64,000 bases of DNA from Pseudomonas paraeruginosa PA7. Its GTDB lineage: Bacteria; Pseudomonadota; Gammaproteobacteria; Pseudomonadales; Pseudomonadaceae. The notes beneath the pieces are model-generated. The model searched no databases, was not told the origin of the DNA, and was given only the letters and a program-made list of their open reading frames with translations. The DNA is taken from the NCBI RefSeq assembly GCF_000017205.1, contig NC_009656.1, positions 3,724,001 to 3,788,000 on the forward strand. Reading direction: 5' to 3'. How positions within the stretch are numbered: position 1 is the first letter of the stretch; each line of letters begins with the position of its first letter. This document shows positions 56,822-64,000 of the stretch, piece by piece. The position numbers and the translations under genes were made by a program.

Positions 56822-57628
56822 TCAGCGCAGCCAGTTCAGGTGCAGGCCGTCGGTCTCCGACTGGCCCAGTTCCATGCGGCTGTTCAGCACGCCCTGGTCA
56901 CGCAGGGCGTCGCGCCACTCCTGGGCATGCCTGCCGGACAACTCGACGCGCACCCCGGTGTCCAGGCGCAGGGTTCGCACCAGCAGGTCCAGCCAGGAAC
57001 CGGCGGGCTCGGCCGGCACGTGGCTGAGGGTCAGCTCGCCATTGGCCTTGAGCAGGCGCAGCAGGGTCGACGGGCTCGGCTGCAGTTCGCCCAGCGGCGC
57101 GGCCGCTTCCAGTTCCTCGGCCTGCAGGTAGGCGCGGCGATTGCCACGGGTGATCGAGTAGACCGCCACCAGGCTGTTCTCCCGCGGCGCCGCCAGGCGC
57201 ACCAGCAGGTAGGCCTGCTGCTCGTCCGGGCCGTACAGCTTGGCATTGCCGAACACCGCGTTGGCCAGCAGGCTGCTGGAGCCGCAGTCGCGCCGCTCGC
57301 ACCAGAACAGCGGCGTGGCGTCGGCCTTGAGCAGCGCGGTGCGCGCCGCGGCGAACGCCTCCTGGCTGCTGTGCTCGGGCGGCAGGCGGTAGGTCAGCGC
57401 GGTCAGCTCGCCTTCGGCGCGCACCTCGCCCTCCATGCGCAGGCGCCCGCTGATGCGGCTGATCGCGCCGAGCGGGTAGACCCGCTCCTCGCTTGGCGCC
57501 TGGCGGAAGTCGACGATCTCGGCACGCGGGAAACGCGGCAGCACGTCCAGGTCATGGCTGTCGGGCACGTCGGCGGCCAGCGCCGACAGGCTCAACGCCC
57601 CCAGGGAAAGCAACAGGAACCCTCGCAT
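56822..57628 (-). CDS. Exported DUF4892-like hypothetical protein
   Basis: A 268-aa product with a signal peptide (MRGFLLLSLGALSLSALAADVP). DUF4892-type features are VYPLGAISRISGRLRMEGEVRAEGELTALTYRL, FWCERRDCGSSSLLANAVFGNAKLYGPDEQQAYLL, and a C-terminal OmpA-like tail (NGELTLSHVPA...). The two Cys in CERRDC may form a disulfide. Function unknown. Start 8 nt after the GST gene stop, so probably co-transcribed. Confidence 0.8.
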   Translation of the reverse strand: MRGFLLLSLGALSLSALAADVPDSHDLDVLPRFPRAEIVDFRQAPSEERVYPLGAISRISGRLRMEGEVRAEGELTALTYRLPPEHSSQEAFAAARTALLKADATPLFWCERRDCGSSSLLANAVFGNAKLYGPDEQQAYLLVRLAAPRENSLVAVYSITRGNRRAYLQAEELEAAAPLGELQPSPSTLLRLLKANGELTLSHVPAEPAGSWLDLLVRTLRLDTGVRVELSGRHAQEWRDALRDQGVLNSRMELGQSETDGLHLNWLR

Positions 57629-57636
57629 ACCGGCCC

Positions 57637-59235
<1,599 letters not shown>

Positions 59236-59239
<4 letters not shown>

Positions 59240-60048
59240 GCCGAACGCTCCTCGGCCAGCCGCGACCAGCGCTCGAACACGCCCCGCAACAGGTCGGCGG
59301 TCTCCCGCGGACGCTCCAGCGGGAACATGTGGCCGCCGGGCAGCGACATGAACTCGCCGCGCGGCATCGCCCGGATCAGCCGGGTGTGGTGCGGCAACAC
59401 CACCTTGCTGTGCCGCCCGCGCACCATCGCCAGCGGCACCTGCAACTGGCGCGGACGCCCCGGGCTGCTGTGCGGCACGCTGCGGTAGATGCTGATCTCG
59501 GTGGCCGGGTCGAAGCGCAGGCGCAGGCCGGAACCGCCACCGCCGTCGGCCAGGCCATGGCGCACATAGGCCTCCAGGCAATCCGGGTCGAAACGGCGGA
59601 ACAGCGCCTTGCCGGAGAAGTACGCCCGCGCCTCCTCCAGGTCCGGGAACGCCTCGCGGCGCCCCAGGGTGCGTCCGGCCGGAGTGATCCGATCGATGAA
59701 GCCGAAACGCTTGGCGGCGCGGATCACCAGGCGGTCGGCGAGGGTCAGCACCGGCGAATCGAGCATCACCACGCCGCGGTAGAACTCCGGCCGGCGCAGC
59801 GCCGCGTGGTAGTGCAGCACGCCGCCGAGGGAATGGCCGACGCCCCAGACCGGCTGTTCCAGGCTGGCGAGATGGTGCAGCAGCTCGTCCACCAGGTTGT
59901 CCCAATTGTCGTTCACCGGGAAGCGCGGGTCGTGCCCGTGCATCTCCAGGTGATCCACCCGGTACTCCGGGGCCAGGGCCTCGAACAGCTTGGCGTAGGT
60001 GGCCGAAGGGAAGCCATTGGCGTGGGCGAAGAAAACCGATTGCGACAT
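59236..60048 (-). CDS. Alpha/beta hydrolase
   Basis: A 270-aa second alpha/beta hydrolase. It starts MSQSVFFAHANGFPSATYAKLFEAL (HANGFP oxyanion motif), with nucleophile GHSLGG, and the His in LPGGHMFPLERP. Its stop overlaps the ATG of the other hydrolase by 4 nt, so the pair is translationally coupled although the two sequences are divergent. Start fixed at 60048 by the conserved N-terminus. Confidence 0.9.
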
Positions 60049-60149
60049 GCGCGACGTCTCGACAGGGCTGATGCCTGGGATTCTCCGGCAGCCTCGCCGG
60101 GGCGGCAATGGCTTTGCCGGCTGCCACACACGGCGAAGCGGCCAAACCC

Positions 60150-60791
60150 TCAGGCAGAGCGGACGAGGTGCTCGACGATCGCCAACGCCACCAGCAGGAA
60201 CACCACGCCACAGGCGCCGTCCAGCCAGGGCACCGCGCGCAGCAGGCGGGCCTGCAGGCCCGGCCGGGTGAGAGTCAGGCTGAGCAGGCCGAACCAGCAG
60301 GCGCCCATGCCGAACAGCAGCGCCGCCACTCCCAGCTTGCCGCCCAGCGACATCTGCGGCGGAATCAGGCTGCCGAGCAAGGCGATGAAGAACACCAGCG
60401 CCTTGGGGTTGAACAGATTGGTCGCCACCCCGCGCAGCCAGGGCCCCAGGGGCGATGGCGGCAACGCCCCGTCGAGCCGGCCCGGCCGGCCCTCGCCACG
60501 TCGCCACCAGGCGCGCAGGGCGCCGACGCCGAGCCAGGCCAGGTACAACGCGCCAACCGCCTGCAGGGCGGCGAACAGCACTGGCGTGCGGCTGAGCAGC
60601 AGCGACACGCCGGTCAGCACCAGGGTGGTATGCAGGAGGATCCCGCAAGCCAGCCCCAGGGCACTGGCCAGGCCGGCGCGCCGTCCCTGGTGCAGCGAGG
60701 TGCGTACCACCAGGGCGACATCCGGGCCGGGGCTGAACAGGGCCACGGCGAACACCGCCGCCAGGGTCAGCAAGACAGACAGTTCCTGCAT
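60150..60791 (-). CDS. LysE/RhtB-family amino-acid exporter
   Basis: A 213-aa membrane protein with six helices. The family N-terminus FAVALFSPGPDVALVVRTSLHQGRRAGLASALGLACG is clear, then VGALYLAWLGVGALRAWW and LFNPKALVFFIALLGSLIPP. Exports amino acids or homoserine-lactone-like compounds; the substrate is unknown. Confidence 0.9.
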   Translation of the reverse strand: MQELSVLLTLAAVFAVALFSPGPDVALVVRTSLHQGRRAGLASALGLACGILLHTTLVLTGVSLLLSRTPVLFAALQAVGALYLAWLGVGALRAWWRRGEGRPGRLDGALPPSPLGPWLRGVATNLFNPKALVFFIALLGSLIPPQMSLGGKLGVAALLFGMGACWFGLLSLTLTRPGLQARLLRAVPWLDGACGVVFLLVALAIVEHLVRSA

Positions 60792-60833
60792 GGCTACTCC
60801 GCGAAAAGGAATTGGATCAAGGGAAATGGCGGC

Positions 60834-61658
60834 TCAGCGCTGGCGCAGACGGGCTGGCGGCAAACCGTAGGTACGGCGGAACAGACGACTGAAGTGCGCC
60901 TGGTCGTAGAAACCGAACTGCTGGGCCACCTGGCTCAGCGGCTGCTCGCCGCGCAGCACCAGCGGCAAGGCGCGCTCCAGGCGCAACTGGGTCAGCCACT
61001 GGTGGGGCGGCAGGCCACAATGTCGGCGGAAACGCCGCAGCGCCTGCCACGGACTCAATCCGCAGAAAGCGGCCAACTCCTCCAGGCTCGGCGGGTATTC
61101 CAGGCGCGACTCGAGCCATTCGCGCAGCCGCCTCCAATCGCGCCGGCCGAATCCTTCCCGGTCGTCCTCCTCCACGCGCAGGCTGCTGCCCAGGCTGAGC
61201 AGGCAGGCCAGCGCCTGCCAGAGATGTTCTTCCAGGGCCAGGCGGTTCTCCAGCGCCGCCGCTCCGCCGAGCATGCCCAGGTGCAGCTGGCGCAGGCGCT
61301 GCTGCAGGCGCTCGTCGCGAACCAGGCTGCCGGTCAGGCGCGGCGCGCCGCGGCGGCCGTCGCTGAAGTCGCGGCCGGCGCGCTCCAGCCAGTCGGCATC
61401 GAGCGCCAGGACGCGAATCCGATAGCCTTCCTCGCCGGCGCTGCTGCCGTCGTGGATGCTTTCCGGCGCCATCAGCAAGGCATCGCCGGCCCCGGCCAGG
61501 CGCCGTTCGCCGCCGGCGACATAGCGATGCCGGCCCTGCAGCAGCAAGCCGATGTGGTACTCCAGGTGGAAGTGCCGGGGAAAGGAAAAGCGGTTGTGCA
61601 CGGCGTCGATCAGGCGTACGCCGGGAATCCCGCTGCTGAGATGGGTGATCTGCTCCAT
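60834..61658 (-). CDS. AraC-family transcriptional regulator
   Basis: A 274-aa regulator with an N-terminal cupin sensing domain (HFHLEYHIGLLLQGRHRYVAGGER) and a C-terminal double helix-turn-helix: LEELAAFCGLSPWQALRRFRRHCGLPPHQWLTQLRLERAL and VAQQFGFYDQAHFSRLFRRTYGLPP. The LysE exporter lies 42 nt downstream on the same strand and is the obvious candidate target. Confidence 0.9.
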   Translation of the reverse strand: MEQITHLSSGIPGVRLIDAVHNRFSFPRHFHLEYHIGLLLQGRHRYVAGGERRLAGAGDALLMAPESIHDGSSAGEEGYRIRVLALDADWLERAGRDFSDGRRGAPRLTGSLVRDERLQQRLRQLHLGMLGGAAALENRLALEEHLWQALACLLSLGSSLRVEEDDREGFGRRDWRRLREWLESRLEYPPSLEELAAFCGLSPWQALRRFRRHCGLPPHQWLTQLRLERALPLVLRGEQPLSQVAQQFGFYDQAHFSRLFRRTYGLPPARLRQR

Positions 61659-61715
61659 CCCGCTACTCTACCGCCAACGGGACGGAACGATCTTGGATAA
61701 AATTGCGGAGCGCGC

Positions 61716-62153
61716 TCAGCCCGCCCTGCCCGCCAGCGGCACCACCGCCATGGTCAGGCGGGCGATGCAGCTCGGTTTGCCGTCGTCGCCACTGAGGCGG
61801 ATGTCCCAGACATGGGTGGTACGCCCCAGGTGGATCGCCCTGGCCACCGCGGTGACCCGGCCGCTGCGCAGGCCGCGCAGGTGGTTGGCGTTCACTTCCA
61901 GGCCGACGCAATAGTACTGGCTGGTGTCGACGCACAGGTAGCTGGCCATCGAGCCCAGGCTTTCCGCGAGGACCACCGAGGCGCCGCCATGCAGCAGGCC
62001 GAACGGCTGGTGGGTACGCGAGTCGACCGGCATGCTGGCGGTCAGCGACTCGTCGTCGAAGGCTTCGAAGCGGATGCCGAGCAGGTCGCCGATGCTGTTC
62101 TTCTGCGAGGCGTTCAGTTGCTCCAGGTCGGGCGTTTGTCGCCAGAGGCTCAT
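61716..62153 (-). CDS. Hotdog-fold acyl-CoA thioesterase (YdiI/MenI-like)
   Basis: A 145-aa PaaI/MenI-type thioesterase: NSIGDLLGIRFEAFDDESLTASMPVDSRTHQPFGLLHGGASVVLAESLGS with the HGG motif and catalytic Glu, then VGLEVNANHLRGLRSG. Hydrolyses aroyl- or acyl-CoA. Downstream of the acyl-CoA synthetase by 52 nt, so making and breaking CoA esters are likely linked. I recall a hotdog thioesterase at this position (PA1618). Confidence 0.9.
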   Translation of the reverse strand: MSLWRQTPDLEQLNASQKNSIGDLLGIRFEAFDDESLTASMPVDSRTHQPFGLLHGGASVVLAESLGSMASYLCVDTSQYYCVGLEVNANHLRGLRSGRVTAVARAIHLGRTTHVWDIRLSGDDGKPSCIARLTMAVVPLAGRAG

Positions 62154-62205
62154 GGGAATTCCTTGCGCAAGGGGGAAGCCCGGAGGGGCTTCCCGTCGGT
62201 GGGAG

Positions 62206-63873
62206 TCATTCGTGCCAGAGCACGGCCTCGCGGCGTTCCACCCATTCGTGGAAGCGCGAGCCATAGGCACCTTCCACCATATTGCGCTTGATCTTCAAGG
62301 TCGGCGTGAGGAAACCGTTGTCCACCGCCCAGGTTTCCTTGACCAGTACCAGGCCGACCAGCCGCTCGTGCTTGTCCAGCGCGCCGTTGACCTGTTCCAG
62401 GTGCGCCCGCAGGCTGTTTTCCAGGACCCCGCGGGTGCCGTTGAGGGCCTCGCGCCGGCCGACCTCGGAAAGCACGCAAAGCCCCAGCGGCGCGCTGAGT
62501 CCCTCGCCGACCACGCAGACCTGCTCGATACGGTCATGCACCGCCAGGCGGTTCTCGATCGGCGCCGGCGCCACGTACTTGCCCTTGCTGGTCTTGAAGA
62601 TTTCCTTCATCCGCCCGGTCAGGCGCAGGTTGCCCTCGGCGTCCTGCTCGCCCTTGTCGCCGGTGCGCAGGAAGCCATCGGCGGTGAGCACTTCGGCGGT
62701 CTTTTCCGGTTCCTTGTAGTAGCCGACCATGGTCGCGCCGCTGCGCACCTGCACCTCGCCCTCGTCGCTGATGCGCACCTCGACGCCGGGGCTGTTCTGG
62801 CCGATCCAGCCGGTCTTCTGCCTGCCGGGCCGGCAGACATGGGAGTAGCCGCTGTTCTCGGTCATCCCGTAGACCTCGAGCACGTCCAGGCCCAGGCGGC
62901 GATACCAGAGCAGCAGTGCCTCGGGTACCGGAGCCGCGCCGCACAGCGCATAGCGCACCGCATCCAGCCCCAGCCCGGCGAGCACCTTGCGGCCGACGAT
63001 GCGGCCGAGGATCGGCAGCTTCAGCAGGCGGTCGAGCTTCTGCGCCGGCATCTTCGAATACACCCCCATCTGGAACTTGGTCCAGATGCGCGGCACGCCG
63101 AACAGCAAGGTCGGCCGCGCACGCTTCATGTCCTCGAGGAAGGTATCCAGGCTGTCGGCGAAGAATACCGTGGTACCGCCGTAGAGCGAGCCCATCTCGA
63201 CGAACATCCGTTCCGCCACATGGCACAGCGGCAGGTACGAGAGCATGCGGTCGTCTTCGCGCGTGCCGAACAGCTCCACGCCGCGGCTGGCGGCGAAGGC
63301 GAAGCTGCTGAAGTTGTGCATCACCCCCTTGGGCACGCCGGTGGTACCGGAGGTGTAGATCAGGGTGGCGAGCTGGTCGGCGGCGGTCGGCGTGTCGCCT
63401 TCGAGCGGCGCGCAGGCCTGCAGGTCGCTCCACTGGCGGTCGAAACGCCCCTCCGGGTGCAACGGCATGGCCACGGTCGGTATGCCCTCGGGGATCCCGG
63501 GCGCCATCGCCGGCCAGTCGTCGAGCTTGCCGACGAAGACCACCGCCGACTCGGAATGCTCCAGCACCTGGCGCGCCGACTCGGCGGTGAGATTGGGATA
63601 GAGAGGGACGGAAACGTGACCGGCCATCCAGATCGCCAGATCGGTGACGATCCAGTGCGCGCAGTTCTTCGAGATTATCGCGATACGGCTCCCGGCGGGG
63701 AGATCCAGGCTGCGCAACCAGGCGGCTGCACGCCGCGCCTGGTCGCCCACTTCGCCCCAGCTCAGCTCCTCGACCCGGCCGCCGCCGATGGGCTGCACCA
63801 GGTAACGCCGTTGCGGGTGACGCTTTTCGCGCTCGAAGAAGACTTCGAGCGGCAGACGATTTGCAGTGACCAC
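62206..63873 (-). CDS. AMP-binding acyl-CoA synthetase (long-chain type)
   Basis: A 555-aa adenylate-forming enzyme. AMP-binding motif LIYTSGTTGVPKGVMHN, then VYGMTENSGYSHV, and the catalytic region FLRTGDKGEQDAEGNLRLTGRMKEIFKTSKGKYVAP (the usual GRxKE/K form). The GTG at 63873 is chosen because GGAGG is 8 nt upstream; an in-frame TTG 39 nt earlier would fall inside the palindrome. Activates fatty or aryl acids. A 24-bp palindrome precedes it. Confidence 0.9.
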   Translation of the reverse strand: MVTANRLPLEVFFEREKRHPQRRYLVQPIGGGRVEELSWGEVGDQARRAAAWLRSLDLPAGSRIAIISKNCAHWIVTDLAIWMAGHVSVPLYPNLTAESARQVLEHSESAVVFVGKLDDWPAMAPGIPEGIPTVAMPLHPEGRFDRQWSDLQACAPLEGDTPTAADQLATLIYTSGTTGVPKGVMHNFSSFAFAASRGVELFGTREDDRMLSYLPLCHVAERMFVEMGSLYGGTTVFFADSLDTFLEDMKRARPTLLFGVPRIWTKFQMGVYSKMPAQKLDRLLKLPILGRIVGRKVLAGLGLDAVRYALCGAAPVPEALLLWYRRLGLDVLEVYGMTENSGYSHVCRPGRQKTGWIGQNSPGVEVRISDEGEVQVRSGATMVGYYKEPEKTAEVLTADGFLRTGDKGEQDAEGNLRLTGRMKEIFKTSKGKYVAPAPIENRLAVHDRIEQVCVVGEGLSAPLGLCVLSEVGRREALNGTRGVLENSLRAHLEQVNGALDKHERLVGLVLVKETWAVDNGFLTPTLKIKRNMVEGAYGSRFHEWVERREAVLWHE

Positions 63874-63904
63874 GTACCGCCTCCGTTGTTGTTGTTCTGG
63901 GAGA

Positions 63905-63928
63905 TCGACCAAGCACTTGCTTGGTCGA
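63905..63928. promoter_or_regulatory. 24-bp palindrome upstream of the acyl-CoA synthetase
   Basis: TCGACCAAGCA (63905-63915), CT, TGCTTGGTCGA (63918-63928): perfect 11-bp arms. It lies 31 bp upstream of the GTG start. The ACCAAGCA/TGCTTGGT core resembles TetR-family operators of fatty-acid or steroid-CoA genes (for example KstR2-type AnCAAGnnCTTGnT). Confidence 0.75.
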
Positions 63929-64000
63929 ATATTCCATCACAGCCAACCGCAGGCAAGCCGGGAAATGTTTCGGTTTGTAGTCGTTGCGCCAGGCGCTTCC

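Overview
The window is GC-rich, densely coded chromosomal DNA that I recognise from memory (no database was searched) as Pseudomonas aeruginosa, spanning roughly the PAO1 loci PA1675 down to PA1617 in reverse order. Supporting signs are the H2 type VI secretion (T6SS) cluster with its own Stk1/Stp1 kinase-phosphatase pair and Sfa2 activator, the kdpFABCDE operon, glutaminase, selD-selU, and the Anr-regulated hemerythrin. No rRNA, tRNA, insertion sequence, prophage or CRISPR array was seen.

Layout. 1-1916: end of an Smr-domain gene, folE2, a bacteriohemerythrin behind an Anr-type box, and a VOC protein. 1944-22521 (minus strand): a complete H2-T6SS operon read tssA-tssB-tssC-tssE-(small ORF)-tssF-tssG-clpV2-sfa2-lipoprotein-fha2-tssJ-tssK-tssL-tssM-stp1-stk1. 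It holds the sheath (B/C), baseplate (E/F/G/K), membrane complex (J/L/M), cap (A), recycling ATPase, a sigma-54 activator and a phospho-signalling module. No Hcp, VgrG, PAAR, effector or immunity gene is present, so those parts must be encoded elsewhere. 22522-23444 is a gene-free, AT-rich control region with the strongest non-coding signals in the window: a LasR/RhlR-type box over a sigma-70 promoter, a separate sigma-54 promoter aimed at tssA, two matched 18-bp palindromes, and an outward sigma-54-like element that could make a short structured RNA.

23445-37719 is a mosaic of single metabolic and transport genes: GST, PLP aminotransferase with divergent MarR regulator, BenE-type and bile-acid/sodium-type transporters, SDR and MDR oxidoreductases, SulP transporter, a flavin-reductase-like protein, an acetoacetate-decarboxylase-like protein, a GFA-domain protein and the selenium pair selD-selU. 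37827-40501 has a patatin-like protein, a DUF4893-like protein and glutaminase. 40620-48658 is kdpFABC plus kdpDE on the minus strand, preceded by phased direct repeats.

48845-53468 looks like a CoA-ester beta-oxidation locus: acyl-CoA dehydrogenase and an IclR regulator diverge from enoyl-CoA hydratase and 3-hydroxyacyl-CoA dehydrogenase, with two matching IclR-type palindromes between them. A GntR regulator, a CynX-type MFS protein and a PerM/AI-2E-family protein follow. The last part (56822-63873, minus strand) holds a DUF4892-like protein, a YfcG-like GST, two alpha/beta hydrolases, a LysE exporter, an AraC regulator, a hotdog thioesterase and a long-chain acyl-CoA synthetase behind a 24-bp palindrome.

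Most genes are well-known families. The novelty lies mainly in regulation: the proposed dual-promoter and enhancer layout of the H2-T6SS with a possible divergent RNA, and a 72-codon leader ORF between tssE and tssF.
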